From positions 26,169-90,168 of IMG/VR virus record IMGVR_UViG_3300021600_000005: a stretch of 64,000 nucleotides of DNA, one strand, 5' to 3'. Each line of letters starts with the position of its first letter. Within the stretch, counting starts at the first letter, position 1. The translations under genes and the position numbers were made by a program. This document shows, piece after piece, positions 8,213 to 16,820 of the stretch. A model generated the notes under the pieces. The model saw only the letters and a list, made by a program, of their open reading frames with translations, made no database searches and was not told the origin of the DNA. The stretch comes from a virus.

Positions 8213-9076
8213 TTATATTAATTCTTTTATTTCCTCAATAGTGAATTGTTCAACTTCAGATGAAAATGGACCGTCTTCTAATATTTTTTCATGAAAATTT
8301 TCTCCAGGTTGGAGACCAATAACATTTATTTTTTGTTTTGCGTTTTTTTGACCATATTTTTGATACATTGTTTCAAGTAAATTTTCAATACTCATTGATT
8401 TCATACCAGGGACATATGGTTTTGATGTGTTGCAATTATCTAAACAACTAAAAATTAAATCAATTGCTTGGTCAACTGTCCAAAAAAATCTTGTTGCTTT
8501 AGGTTCGGTAACTATTACAGGTTTATCATTTTGTATTAATTCTTTCCATTTACACAATACAGACCCTGTTGAATAAAGAACATTTCCATATCTAACTATT
8601 CTGTAATCACATTTAGGGTTTAATTCTTGATATTGTGAACAAAGTCTTTCCATTAATAATTTACTAGCCCCATAAACACCAACAACTTGAGCCGCCTTAT
8701 CCGTTGAAATACTAATAAAGAATTCTAAGTTTTCGTTTAGAGAACAATCTAATAGATTCATAGTACCTATTGTATTAGATTTAACGCATTCTCTAACTTG
8801 TTTTTCAGCTAAACCAACATGTTTTGATGCCGCCAAATGAAAAACGGCTTTAACATCTTTCATTGCTTGTTTTGAGTCAAATGGGTCAGAAATGTCCCCT
8901 GTTAAGATTTCAACATCAGGAAATTCTGATTTCAAATCAATTAATTTGCCTTCATTTCTGGCAATTGTCCGTACATTAGCTCCTAGTTTAAGTAATTCTT
9001 TTATTAAAGGTTTCCCTAAAAATCCTGAACCACCGGTTACTAAAACTAATTTGTTTTTTAAATCGTATTTTTCCAT
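8213..9076 (-). CDS. NDP-sugar epimerase/dehydratase (CapD/PseB-type SDR)
   Basis: A 287-residue extended short-chain dehydrogenase. The N-terminal NAD(P) motif is VTGGSGFLGKPL; HLAASKHVGLAE and ISISTDKAAQVVGVYGASK (YxxxK catalytic pair) are typical of polysaccharide-biosynthesis dehydratases acting on UDP-GlcNAc-like substrates. The C-terminal LQPGENFHEKI matches the same subfamily. It would supply an activated modified sugar to the neighbouring glycosyltransferase-like proteins. Confidence 0.88.
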   Translation of the reverse strand: MEKYDLKNKLVLVTGGSGFLGKPLIKELLKLGANVRTIARNEGKLIDLKSEFPDVEILTGDISDPFDSKQAMKDVKAVFHLAASKHVGLAEKQVRECVKSNTIGTMNLLDCSLNENLEFFISISTDKAAQVVGVYGASKLLMERLCSQYQELNPKCDYRIVRYGNVLYSTGSVLCKWKELIQNDKPVIVTEPKATRFFWTVDQAIDLIFSCLDNCNTSKPYVPGMKSMSIENLLETMYQKYGQKNAKQKINVIGLQPGENFHEKILEDGPFSSEVEQFTIEEIKELI

Positions 9077-9089
9077 TTAAATTAAATTT

Positions 9090-9908
9090 TTATTTACCAA
9101 ATATTTCAATTTCCCAACCACCAAGAACATTATAAAACCAAGCATCGTTCATTAATGGTTCGAATTTTTTTATTCTATCATTTTCATGTTTTAATTTTTC
9201 CATTTGTTCGATATCTTCTTGTCTAATCGCTCTAACATTTATCATTCCGGGCCATTGATTACTTAAACATTCTATTTTTTTAATTGCCCATCTATCAACA
9301 GAACCAATAACTTTATATCCATCACCGTTTGCAAAAGACATACTTCCTATTGTTTCCCATCCCCAAGGTGTCCAATTTCTTTTAATATTTTTTAAAAACC
9401 ATTTTCGATTCCAGATAGAAAAAGCCGCTGCGTTTTGATATAAATTAACATTACCTGGTGCAGAGTCAATAAGAGATATAAATTCAATACCGTTTTTTTC
9501 AACGTATGGTTTTACATGATTTTTATCTCGAGCGTGTTGTAAAGAAGGTTGTAAATCAATTCTACCTACATTTTCGTTTAACAATTCCAAACAAGTTTCA
9601 AAAACTTCAATGTCAACAGGTCTTGCTATCATAAAATCATCTAATCCAAAAACAAAATATTCGTCTTTAATACTTGAAAAAAAATCAATTAAATAATTTG
9701 ACCAACCATCAGCTCCCCCAACCTGTTCTTTTCCCATTGAGATAAATTCAAAATTACTTTCTAATTTAAAATCTGGAGGGGTAAAACCTAAAATTTTAAC
9801 ATTTATATCTTTACTCCAATATTTGTTAAAAAAATATTGGAAATATTTTACAATGAATATATTACTATCACATGTTGAAATGTATACATTCAATTTATTG
9901 GTTGTCAT
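9090..9908 (-). CDS. Glycosyltransferase-like protein (GT-A type)
   Basis: A 272-residue protein whose start (LNVYISTCDSNIF) and EYFVFGLDDFMIARP segment resemble GT-A glycosyltransferases, with LDDF at the metal-binding DxD position. WTPWGWETIGS and the C-terminal VLGGWEIEIFGK are Trp-rich acceptor-side segments. Same strand and close spacing as the rest of the glycan cluster. The acceptor could be phage DNA, virion protein or host envelope; the sequence does not decide. Confidence 0.65.
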   Translation of the reverse strand: MTTNKLNVYISTCDSNIFIVKYFQYFFNKYWSKDINVKILGFTPPDFKLESNFEFISMGKEQVGGADGWSNYLIDFFSSIKDEYFVFGLDDFMIARPVDIEVFETCLELLNENVGRIDLQPSLQHARDKNHVKPYVEKNGIEFISLIDSAPGNVNLYQNAAAFSIWNRKWFLKNIKRNWTPWGWETIGSMSFANGDGYKVIGSVDRWAIKKIECLSNQWPGMINVRAIRQEDIEQMEKLKHENDRIKKFEPLMNDAWFYNVLGGWEIEIFGK

Positions 9909-9918
9909 AACTTTTATA

Positions 9919-10344
9919 TTAATTTATTTTATTCATGTGTCTAATATAGTTTATTAATAAACTATCTATGTTTGCTTTACCAACTGGATTAGCTGATTGT
10001 ATATTGTATAATGGTAATGATTTATTATTATCTAAACAATAGTCAACTAACCATTTAGCACAATCAAACCCTGTTTTTTCTTTTTGTTTTAATAATCTTG
10101 ACTTTTTCTTAGTCATGCCTTTGGACCTTGCATCTAAAGACACGTCCATCCCTAAATCGTGGTCAAAACATATTGCTTCAGGTAATTCGTTATTTTTAAT
10201 CCAATTAATAAATTCGTTATAAGACTTAACCCATTCTATATGTTTTAAATCATCATTTAATATTGGACTAAATGTAACAACCCAGTGATTTTCAAACGGG
10301 TTTCTTACATCATCTAACCAAAGCAATGTCCCCTTATTTTTCAT
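9919..10344 (-). CDS. REC-like protein (cyclic-phosphate-processing receiver type)
   Basis: A 141-residue protein with TLLWLDDVRNP at the N-terminus, CFDHDLGMD in the middle and NIQSANPVGKANI near the C-terminus. These are the acidic pocket, central Asp and following strand of the receiver-like family annotated as cyclic-phosphate-processing receiver domain, found in phages and linked to RNA end processing. There is no output domain. It overlaps the next gene upstream by four bases. Family assignment fairly sure; the RNA-related role comes from family knowledge only. Confidence 0.65.
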   Translation of the reverse strand: MKNKGTLLWLDDVRNPFENHWVVTFSPILNDDLKHIEWVKSYNEFINWIKNNELPEAICFDHDLGMDVSLDARSKGMTKKKSRLLKQKEKTGFDCAKWLVDYCLDNNKSLPLYNIQSANPVGKANIDSLLINYIRHMNKIN

Positions 10345-11012
10345 AAGTTTTTTATTTCTTGTTTAACTTCATTCCAATAATTAAATCTTTTAGTTTCCCA
10401 TTGAACATTATCACTTCCATTCCAATTATAACATTCATTGATAATTTCGTAAACTGCGATTGTCGCCGCATGTTTACCACCATCTATTGTTAGGAGACAT
10501 TCGTTTTCGTATTTTTCAACTAGTTCTATTGCTTTTTCTTTTGGTGTCATAGTTTTATTTTCTTCAATATGTTCATATGCTCCATCTCTTTCTAATTCTT
10601 CAGGTGTTGCAAATGGTTTTAGACATTGTTCTTTCCAATATTGTTCTTCTAACTCCTCTGTCCAATCTTCAGTGTGTTCATATGCTCCATCTGGACCAAT
10701 TTGAAAGTCATCACTAATATATGGTTCATCTTCTAAACCATCATTTAACGTTACATCCCAATCCTTTAATTCAGATTCTTCAGGTGTAATTATCTTAGCG
10801 TATTTAGGAAAGTGCTCAGGTCCGTTGTTATCATAGCCAGCGACCATTTCAAATTCTACTTCTAAACCTTCATTAGAGTCGTATAGTTTTAACCCATCTA
10901 TATGGCCATTGTCTACTAATGGATACTGGTTGATTAGTTTAGCGTCTGGTCCTTCTTTAACCACTTGCTTTACTACCCACCCACGATTTGTTTTATTTAA
11001 TATTCCTTTCAT
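10341..11012 (-). CDS. Acidic hypothetical protein, apparently two fused small modules
   Basis: A 223-residue acidic protein. The N-terminal part (MKGILNKTNRGWVVKQV) and the C-terminal 70 residues (MTPKEKAIELVEKYENE...) each look like separate small phage proteins. The segment GAYEH occurs twice, at about 110 and 145, around the join. The C-terminal module is a common hypothetical in Bacteroidota phages. Four-base overlaps with both neighbours place it inside a tight operon. Confidence 0.7.
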   Translation of the reverse strand: MKGILNKTNRGWVVKQVVKEGPDAKLINQYPLVDNGHIDGLKLYDSNEGLEVEFEMVAGYDNNGPEHFPKYAKIITPEESELKDWDVTLNDGLEDEPYISDDFQIGPDGAYEHTEDWTEELEEQYWKEQCLKPFATPEELERDGAYEHIEENKTMTPKEKAIELVEKYENECLLTIDGGKHAATIAVYEIINECYNWNGSDNVQWETKRFNYWNEVKQEIKNL

Positions 11013-11692
11013 ATTTCAATTATATTTCCGTTACTACTTAATTTACCAAACTTACCATCAGTTACTACACTTCCATTACTATAGATTGTATCACCTATTG
11101 ATAGTTTCATTGTTCCTGCATTAATGATGTCTTCGCTATTGTGGATATGACCAAACAAACATAGTTTAGGTTTTAAATTTAACATACGCTTTTTAAGTGA
11201 AGTATCACCACAAAATTCTAATTTACCAGTTACATCATAAGATAAGTCTAGTATTCCTTTTGGTGGTCCATGTACAACTACAATATTAGTATCATCAGGA
11301 ATATGTTTCCAAACCTCAGAAGTCTTAGCTCTATTCTTATTGAATGCCCATCCATTACCAAATGTTGGTGTGATTGGAGAACCCCATATTTTAATCCCTT
11401 CTATTTCAATCCAATCATTCTCCAAGTATATAATACCTGCTCTTTCAAAGTCATCTTTTTTAATAAAGTTTCTTTCAATACAAACGTCGTGATTACCTGC
11501 TACAAATACTTTATATTTGATTGGTAATAAGCTATACCAAGATATAAAACTTTGCATTTCATCTTCACTTAGGTAAGGGTCTCTTGGATTAGTAGCGTCT
11601 CCACTATGAATCACAATGTCAATATTTTCTGGAATATCTAATAACTCATGATATGTGTGAGTGTCCGATATATGCCATACTGTTTGTTTCAT
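11009..11692 (-). CDS. Calcineurin-like metallophosphoesterase
   Basis: A 227-residue protein with every metal-binding block of the family: WHISDTHTYH (DxH), VIHSGDATNP (GD), FVAGNHDVC (GNHD), VVVHGPP and LFGHIHNSE (GHxH). It hydrolyses a phosphomono- or diester; the substrate is not evident. It lies in the early minus-strand operon beside the REC-like protein, a pairing that would fit nucleotide or RNA-end processing, but that link is inference. Confidence 0.9.
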   Translation of the reverse strand: MKQTVWHISDTHTYHELLDIPENIDIVIHSGDATNPRDPYLSEDEMQSFISWYSLLPIKYKVFVAGNHDVCIERNFIKKDDFERAGIIYLENDWIEIEGIKIWGSPITPTFGNGWAFNKNRAKTSEVWKHIPDDTNIVVVHGPPKGILDLSYDVTGKLEFCGDTSLKKRMLNLKPKLCLFGHIHNSEDIINAGTMKLSIGDTIYSNGSVVTDGKFGKLSSNGNIIEI

Positions 11693-11693
11693 G

Positions 11694-12041
11694 TTATTTA
11701 GTTATTAGTTCGTAAGTTGAATTTTGTGTTTGAAATTTAATGTATCCTTCTCTTTGTTCCACTATCTCAGTAATTACCGTTGTAAGCCAAGTATAACTTA
11801 CTGGATGTGGATTTAATATTAATGACCTCCCAATAGACGGTTCATCATGTATTTCTTTACCTGTAGATTCACCAATTTCATTCCATTCAACCCAACCAAT
11901 ATTTGAACCTACATTAATTAAACCATCGTTTAATCTTTTTAAGGTATATTTTGACGGTTCATCTATTGGTACGATTGAATCGGATATTCTTGGTACGATT
12001 GAATCAGCATCATATTTATTTTGTTTTCCTATTTTGTTCAT
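11694..12041 (-). CDS. Hypothetical protein
   Basis: A 115-residue soluble protein with an internal near-repeat (DSIVPRISDSIVPIDEP) and a beta-rich C-terminus (YIKFQTQNSTYELITK). It ends two bases before the metallophosphoesterase start. Resembles short hypothetical proteins of Bacteroidota phages; no function assigned. Confidence 0.65.
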   Translation of the reverse strand: MNKIGKQNKYDADSIVPRISDSIVPIDEPSKYTLKRLNDGLINVGSNIGWVEWNEIGESTGKEIHDEPSIGRSLILNPHPVSYTWLTTVITEIVEQREGYIKFQTQNSTYELITK

Positions 12042-12054
12042 ATTAGTCTTGTTT

Positions 12055-12156
12055 TTAAAATGACCATACTAAAAAAGGTATACTTAAAAATAACACTATT
12101 CCTAGTATTAATAATAAATGTGCTCCAACATATTCTATTTTTTCTTTTGTTATCAT
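12055..12156 (-). CDS. Membrane micro-peptide, 33 residues
   Basis: Frame MITKEKIEYVG followed by one transmembrane helix (AHLLLILGIVLFLSIPFLV). Its ATG overlaps the stop of the 12153-12272 peptide as ATGA, indicating coupled translation. One of three successive single-helix peptides with overlapping ends behind the promoter at 12397-12428. Function unknown. Confidence 0.6.
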   Translation of the reverse strand: MITKEKIEYVGAHLLLILGIVLFLSIPFLVWSF

Positions 12157-12272
12157 TTTGTTATTAAATTTAATGAGTTTATTGATAAAAACAAAACACC
12201 AATAGTGGTAAAACCAATAATTAAAATTATTAGTATTTCAATCGGTGTTAAAAACATTTTATTTATTTTCAT
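12153..12272 (-). CDS. Membrane micro-peptide, 39 residues
   Basis: Frame MKINKMFLTPIE, then a hydrophobic helix (ILIILIIGFTTIGVLFLSI). An internal ATG (MFLTPIE) is an alternative start. It overlaps the upstream 36-residue peptide by 14 bases and the downstream one by four, the sort of arrangement kept by selection on translation rather than by chance. Confidence 0.6.
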   Translation of the reverse strand: MKINKMFLTPIEILIILIIGFTTIGVLFLSINSLNLITK

Positions 12273-12369
12273 ATTTTCCAATTTTAATTAGTAATCCTAA
12301 AGATATTAACAATACCACAGCTCCAATTATTTTACTTGCGGCTTCATATGTATTATTAGATATTTCCAT
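12259..12369 (-). CDS. Membrane micro-peptide, 36 residues
   Basis: Frame MEISNNTYEAASK followed by one helix (IIGAVVLLISLGLLIKIG). First gene behind the TAnnTTTG promoter at 12397-12404, with a leader of about 20-25 bases. Probably an early inner-membrane peptide; the role (exclusion, transport modulation, other) is open. Confidence 0.6.
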   Translation of the reverse strand: MEISNNTYEAASKIIGAVVLLISLGLLIKIGKYENK

Positions 12370-12396
12370 TTTAGTTTAACAATTAATTTATTCTTT

Positions 12397-12428
12397 CAAA
12401 GATACATTAAAATTTAAATATAAACAAA
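12397..12428 (-). promoter_or_regulatory. Bacteroidota-type promoter
   Basis: On the minus strand: TTTG (12428-12425), 20-base spacer, TATCTTTG (12404-12397), an exact TAnnTTTG. It lies directly upstream of the three membrane micro-peptides and may also feed the minus-strand operon beyond. Confidence 0.75.
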
Positions 12429-12437
12429 TAAATTTAT

Positions 12438-12617
12438 TTATAATTTAGTTCTTTTAACTTTTTTACCAACAGGCAGTTCGTTTGATTTATATTTTACCTC
12501 AACTTCATATGGGTTTATTGAACTTATTTTTGAATTATATTTCCATATGAATTTAGCAACGTCATTTTCAGAAATAACTTCCCATTTAAAATTATTTAAC
12601 GTTTTATTTTTTTCCAT
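12438..12617 (-). CDS. Small hypothetical protein, 59 residues
   Basis: Frame starting MEKNKTLNNFKWEVISEND and ending KKVKRTKL. Soluble, Lys-rich, with an aromatic strand (KFIWKYNSK). It ends just upstream of the promoter at 12397-12428, so it is on a separate transcript from the micro-peptides. No family recognised; supported by a clean frame and gene-like spacing to the divergent gene at 12675. Confidence 0.55.
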   Translation of the reverse strand: MEKNKTLNNFKWEVISENDVAKFIWKYNSKISSINPYEVEVKYKSNELPVGKKVKRTKL

Positions 12618-12674
12618 TTAACAATGATAGTTAAAAAATAGATAAAAACCTAATTAAATGTATTTATAAGAGGT

Positions 12675-13718
12675 ATGAATATTATAATTAAAGAACATCA
12701 ATATTTAAAAATATTAACTGAATCTTTAGGGGTTTCTAGAGCAAGTTTACATTATGTTAATGTGATTTATAAAATATTGGAACCTACGGTCTTAAAATTT
12801 TTAAATTCAAATCGTGATTTAAATGAAAAAATAAATATTGATTTAAATGATTTAAAGGAAGTTTATCAAGATTTTCCTGAAGATTATATTGAATTTCCAA
12901 TTGAACAAATTGTTATTAATCTTAATTGTAAAAAAATAAATAAAATTAATGACAATGCGAATTTTTTTTCTGGGGGAGGGGCTTATAGTATTAGACCAAA
13001 AAAAGAAAAAACAACCCATGTAAAAATTCCATCTAAATTCTTACCAAAATATGTTACAGACGAAATAAATAAAACTATTATTTCTGAGTTTGATTTTACG
13101 GTTACTATATTTAAAAACTATGAAGAAACTAATAAAGACGATTTATTGTTTTTATTACGTGATGCAATATCTCATGAATGTAACCATATGTTTGAGTATT
13201 ATAAAAGAAACGAAAACAATGCTCCCGATGTGGATAACAGATTTACCTGGTCAGGAGTTAAAAATTACAACGTACCTAAAAACATTTGGAATATTTGGGA
13301 ACAATTTACAACAATGCTTTATTTTTCTCAACCACAAGAAATGAATGCTATGACACAAGAAGTTTATAGTGTTAGTTTAAGGAAATCTTTTGAAGAATTT
13401 AAACAAGGTGGTTATTGGCGCTCCGCAATTGTTATGGAAAATTTTGACGCTGACGAATTTATGGACAATTTAGTTAATGAGATTAATAAATATAATCCAG
13501 ACTATATTAAACCTATACTAATAAATTTAAGAAATTGGTTTATAAAAGATTATGTAAATTATGGGGTTTCTGAAAAACTTCCAATAAATCAAAAACTTTT
13601 AAGTAAAAAAGAAATTTTTAGTTTGACAAAATTTTTTGAACCAAGAATACGGTTAGCCGGTAAAAAACTTAAATCTAATTTCATTAGGACTTTTTCTATC
13701 CCTAGAGAATCGATATAA
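12675..13718 (+). CDS. Zincin-like metallopeptidase with capsid-targeting-like leader
   Basis: A 347-residue protein. RDAISHECNHMFEYYKR carries an HExxH zinc motif (HECNH) at about residues 172-176; a third ligand is not obvious, though acidic residues follow within 40-60 positions. The N-terminus (MNIIIKEHQYLKILTE/S) ends in a site fitting gp21-type cleavage after residue 16. TATTTATA (12661-12668) lies six bases before the ATG, as for other late-type genes. I infer a head-packaged protease; its substrate and whether it acts in the virion or the infected cell are unknown. Confidence 0.7.
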   Translation: MNIIIKEHQYLKILTESLGVSRASLHYVNVIYKILEPTVLKFLNSNRDLNEKINIDLNDLKEVYQDFPEDYIEFPIEQIVINLNCKKINKINDNANFFSGGGAYSIRPKKEKTTHVKIPSKFLPKYVTDEINKTIISEFDFTVTIFKNYEETNKDDLLFLLRDAISHECNHMFEYYKRNENNAPDVDNRFTWSGVKNYNVPKNIWNIWEQFTTMLYFSQPQEMNAMTQEVYSVSLRKSFEEFKQGGYWRSAIVMENFDADEFMDNLVNEINKYNPDYIKPILINLRNWFIKDYVNYGVSEKLPINQKLLSKKEIFSLTKFFEPRIRLAGKKLKSNFIRTFSIPRESI

Positions 13719-13762
13719 TGACTGGTCAGAAGAAACATTAAATTTTAAGGTATTTATATAAA

Positions 13763-14077
13763 ATGAAAATTAACATAACTAAAACACAAAGAGCAAGATT
13801 GGTTAAGGATTGGTTAAACGATATGTTTTCTGGTGCTGAAATAAAAAATACTGATTATGGTAATTCTTATTATATTAAAAATGAAAAAAACCTTGCTTTT
13901 CAGAATAAAAAAAATAAAGATTTTCGGTTTGATTACGACCTAATTTGGTCATTTTTAGAATCCATTTTTTCACTTGAATATGAAGAACTGCAATCTATCA
14001 CAAAAGACTGGTTGGACGAGACATTAAATTTGAAGGGATATACAACATCTTATTTACGCAACTTATCTTGGACATAG
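13763..14077 (+). CDS. Five-member small-protein family, copy 3
   Basis: A 104-residue member starting MKINITKTQRARLVKDW, with FDYDLIWSFLES and DETLNLKGY blocks and the private tail TTSYLRNLSWT. TATTTATA (13751-13758) is four bases upstream of the ATG. Just before that element, and again after its stop, the DNA repeats the segment coding (W)xDETLNLK. First of three tandem copies leading to dnaK. Confidence 0.82.
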   Translation: MKINITKTQRARLVKDWLNDMFSGAEIKNTDYGNSYYIKNEKNLAFQNKKNKDFRFDYDLIWSFLESIFSLEYEELQSITKDWLDETLNLKGYTTSYLRNLSWT

Positions 14078-14114
14078 TTGGGCGAGACATTAAATTTGAA
14101 GGTATTTATATAAA

Positions 14115-14414
14115 ATGAAAATTAACATAACTAAAACACAAAGGGCAAGATTGGTTAAGGATTGGTTAAACGATATGTTTTCTGATACTGAAATAATTGA
14201 TTCTTATTATGTTAAAAATGGAAAAAAAATTGCTTTTCGGGAGAAAGAAAATAAAGAGTTTTGGTTTGATTATGACTTAATTTGGTCATTTTTAGAATCC
14301 ATGTTTTCACTTAAATATAAAGAACTGCAAGCTATTACAGAAGACTGGGTGGATGAAACATTAAATTTTAGGGGTTATACAACTTCGCCTCACATGTATC
14401 TCGAACAACGTTAG
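14115..14414 (+). CDS. Five-member small-protein family, copy 4
   Basis: A 99-residue member with the same start, an FDYDLIWSFLES block, DETLNFRGY and the private tail TTSPHMYLEQR. TATTTATA (14103-14110) is four bases upstream. Its stop is followed directly by GTGGATGAAACATTAAAT, another copy of its own ETLN-coding segment. Function unknown. Confidence 0.82.
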   Translation: MKINITKTQRARLVKDWLNDMFSDTEIIDSYYVKNGKKIAFREKENKEFWFDYDLIWSFLESMFSLKYKELQAITEDWVDETLNFRGYTTSPHMYLEQR

Positions 14415-14451
14415 GTGGATGAAACATTAAATTTGAAAGTAATTATATAAA

Positions 14452-14757
14452 ATGAAAATTAACATAACAAAAACACAAAGAGCAAGATTGGTTAAGGAAT
14501 GGTTAAACGATATGTTTTCTGATGTTGAAATTATTGGTTCTTTTGATAATAGAGGAGTGACTTATAGTAAAAACGGAGAAAATATTGCTTTCCAGGATAA
14601 AAAAGATAAAGACTTTTGGTTTGATTATGATATAATTTGGTTATTTTTAGAATCTATGTTTTCGCTCGAATATGAAGAACTGCAATCCATTACAGAAGAC
14701 TGGTTGGAAAAAACATTAAATTTGAAAGGTTATAGAACGTCAGGGGCTCCAGTGTAA
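14452..14757 (+). CDS. Five-member small-protein family, copy 5
   Basis: A 101-residue member with a slightly longer variable centre (IGSFDNRGVTYSKNGEN), FDYDIIWLFLES, KTLNLKGY and a short private tail RTSGAPV. The promoter-like element is TAATTATA (14440-14447), one base off the usual form. A further ETLNLK-like remnant follows at about 14770, before the terminator at 14811. Confidence 0.82.
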   Translation: MKINITKTQRARLVKEWLNDMFSDVEIIGSFDNRGVTYSKNGENIAFQDKKDKDFWFDYDIIWLFLESMFSLEYEELQSITEDWLEKTLNLKGYRTSGAPV

Positions 14758-14810
14758 TTAAACACATTTGTTGGATGAGACATTAAATTTAAGGGACAAA
14801 CAAGTATATT

Positions 14811-14834
14811 AACTGACATTATGTCAGTTTTTTT
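14811..14834 (+). terminator. Intrinsic terminator before dnaK
   Basis: Perfect eight-base stem AACTGACA/TGTCAGTT with loop TTA, followed by a run of T. It closes the transcript of the three tandem family members and separates them from dnaK. Confidence 0.8.
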
Positions 14835-14916
14835 ATGCTTGGTATAATTTTTAATATGTGGGGTTTGTGCTTGACACATTAAAATTAAAAATATATATTT
14901 TAATAAAAAATTATTT

Positions 14917-16788
14917 ATGGGTAAAATTATTGGTATTGATTTAGGAACTACGAATTCGTGTGTTTCTGTAATGGAAAATGGGGAACCTGTTGTTATAACA
15001 AATAACGAAGGAAAAAGAACCACCCCCTCAATTGTTGGTTTTTTAAAAGATGGTGAAAGAAAAATTGGTGACCCGGCAAAAAGACAATCGGTTACAAATC
15101 CAACTAACACTGTTTATTCAATAAAAAGATTTATGGGGTTAAATTTTGACGAATCAAAATCAGAAATTAAAAAAGTACCTTATAAAGTTGTTAAAGGTGA
15201 TAATAATACAACTAGAGTTGATATTGACGGAAAATTATATTCTCCTCAAGAAATTTCATCAGTTATTTTACAAAAAATGAAACAAACTGCTGAAGATTAT
15301 TTAGGTCAAGAAGTGACTGAAGCGGTTATTACAGTTCCGGCTTATTTTAACGACGCTCAACGTCAATCAACAAAAGAAGCCGCAGAAATTGTTGGGTTAA
15401 AAGTTGCTAGAATTATTAATGAGCCTACAGCTGCCGCCTTAGCTTATGGTTTTGACAAAAAAGATAAAGATATGAAAATCGTTGTTTTTGATTGTGGTGG
15501 AGGAACTCACGATGTTTCAGTGTTACAATTAGGAGATGGTATTTTTGAAGTGTTATCTACTGACGGAAATACTCATTTAGGTGGAGATGATTTTGATGAC
15601 GTTATTATTGACTATTTAGTAAAAGAGTTTAAAAAAGATAATGGTATTGACCTTAAAAAAGATTCAATGGCGTTACAACGATTGAGAGAGGCGGCTGAAA
15701 AAGCTAAAATAGAACTTTCTTCGTCGATTTCAACTGAAATTAATTTACCTTACATTATGCCGGTAGACGGTATTCCTAAACATTTGGTTACTAATTTAAC
15801 AAGGTCAAAATTTGAACAATTAGTTAATGATTTAGTTAAAAAAACAATTAACCCATGTAAATCCGCTTTAGAAAAGGCTAAATTAAAAGTATCGGATATT
15901 GATGAAATTATTCTTGTTGGGGGGTCAACTCGTATTCCAGTTATTCAACAAGCGGTGAAAGACTTTTTTGGTAAAGAACCGTCAAAAAGTGTTAATCCTG
16001 ATGAAGTTGTTGCTCTTGGAGCCGCAATTCAAGGGGGAGTATTAGGTGGTGACGTTAAAGATGTTTTATTATTAGATGTTACTCCGTTATCCTTAGGTAT
16101 TGAAACTATGGGAGGTGTTTTTACTAAATTAATAGATTCAAATACAACTATTCCAACCAGACAGTCTCAAGTATTTTCGACAGCTGTTGATAATCAACCA
16201 AGTGTAGAAATACATGTTTTGCAAGGCGAACGTCCAATGTCATCCGATAACAAAACAATTGGAAGATTTCATTTAGATGGACTTCCTCCGGCTCGTAGAG
16301 GAACACCTCAAATTGAAGTGGTTTTTGATATTGACGCTAATGGTATTATAAATGTTTCAGCAATTGATAAAGCGACTGATAAAAAACAATCAATACGTAT
16401 TGAATCATCTACTGGTTTATCAAAAGAAGAAATTCAAAAAATGAAACAAGACGCTGAGTTAAACGCCGAATCAGACAAAAAGAAAAAAGAAGATGTTGAA
16501 ACGTTAAATACTGCGGACAACTTAATGTTTCAAACTGAGAAAACTTTAAATGAAAGTGAAACTAAAATTCCATCGGATAAAAAAACTGAAATTGATAACA
16601 CAATTAAAGAACTAAGACAACATCATTTAGAAAAAAATATTCCAATGGTTGAAAAATTAATGGGTGAACTTAATGAACAAATTCAAAAAGTTGTTAGTGT
16701 GATGTACGAATCAAAAGAACCTCAAGATAATTCCACAGAAAATTCTGGTGAAAACTTAACAGATGTTGAGTTTGAAAACGTTAAATAA
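14917..16788 (+). CDS. dnaK: Chaperone DnaK (Hsp70), full length
   Basis: A 623-residue Hsp70 with all domains: nucleotide-binding domain ([13 protein letters not shown] at the start, [25 protein letters not shown]), substrate-binding beta domain ([33 protein letters not shown]) and a C-terminal helical lid ([18 protein letters not shown]) ending in an acidic DVEFENVK tail. Compared with the usual phosphate-2 loop VFDLGGGTFDVS, it reads [12 protein letters not shown], with Leu to Cys and Phe to His. Codon use is like the phage, so the gene is not a very recent import. It has its own transcription unit between terminators. A virus-borne DnaK is uncommon; it may assist capsid or replication-protein folding. 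Confidence 0.97.
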   Translation: MGKIIGIDLGTTNSCVSVMENGEPVVITNNEGKRTTPSIVGFLKDGERKIGDPAKRQSVTNPTNTVYSIKRFMGLNFDESKSEIKKVPYKVVKGDNNTTRVDIDGKLYSPQEISSVILQKMKQTAEDYLGQEVTEAVITVPAYFNDAQRQSTKEAAEIVGLKVARIINEPTAAALAYGFDKKDKDMKIVVFDCGGGTHDVSVLQLGDGIFEVLSTDGNTHLGGDDFDDVIIDYLVKEFKKDNGIDLKKDSMALQRLREAAEKAKIELSSSISTEINLPYIMPVDGIPKHLVTNLTRSKFEQLVNDLVKKTINPCKSALEKAKLKVSDIDEIILVGGSTRIPVIQQAVKDFFGKEPSKSVNPDEVVALGAAIQGGVLGGDVKDVLLLDVTPLSLGIETMGGVFTKLIDSNTTIPTRQSQVFSTAVDNQPSVEIHVLQGERPMSSDNKTIGRFHLDGLPPARRGTPQIEVVFDIDANGIINVSAIDKATDKKQSIRIESSTGLSKEEIQKMKQDAELNAESDKKKKEDVETLNTADNLMFQTEKTLNESETKIPSDKKTEIDNTIKELRQHHLEKNIPMVEKLMGELNEQIQKVVSVMYESKEPQDNSTENSGENLTDVEFENVK

Positions 16789-16792
16789 AATG

Positions 16793-16820
16793 ACCCCTTC
16801 TTAAAAAAGAGGGGGTTTTT
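16793..16820. terminator. Bidirectional terminator between dnaK and the holin-like gene
   Basis: Stem ACCCCTTC/GAGGGGGT (one G-U type pair) with loop TTAAAAAA, followed by T-rich sequence on the plus strand; A-rich sequence on the other side makes it plausible for the converging minus-strand gene as well. Confidence 0.7.

Noticed and set aside
13763-14757. Diversity-generating retroelement as the source of the variable tails
   Set aside because: No reverse transcriptase and no template repeat with adenine-specific changes in the window; recombination between direct repeats is simpler.
14730-15110. Minus-strand ORF of 126 residues over the start of dnaK
   Set aside because: Antisense shadow of a clear DnaK coding region.
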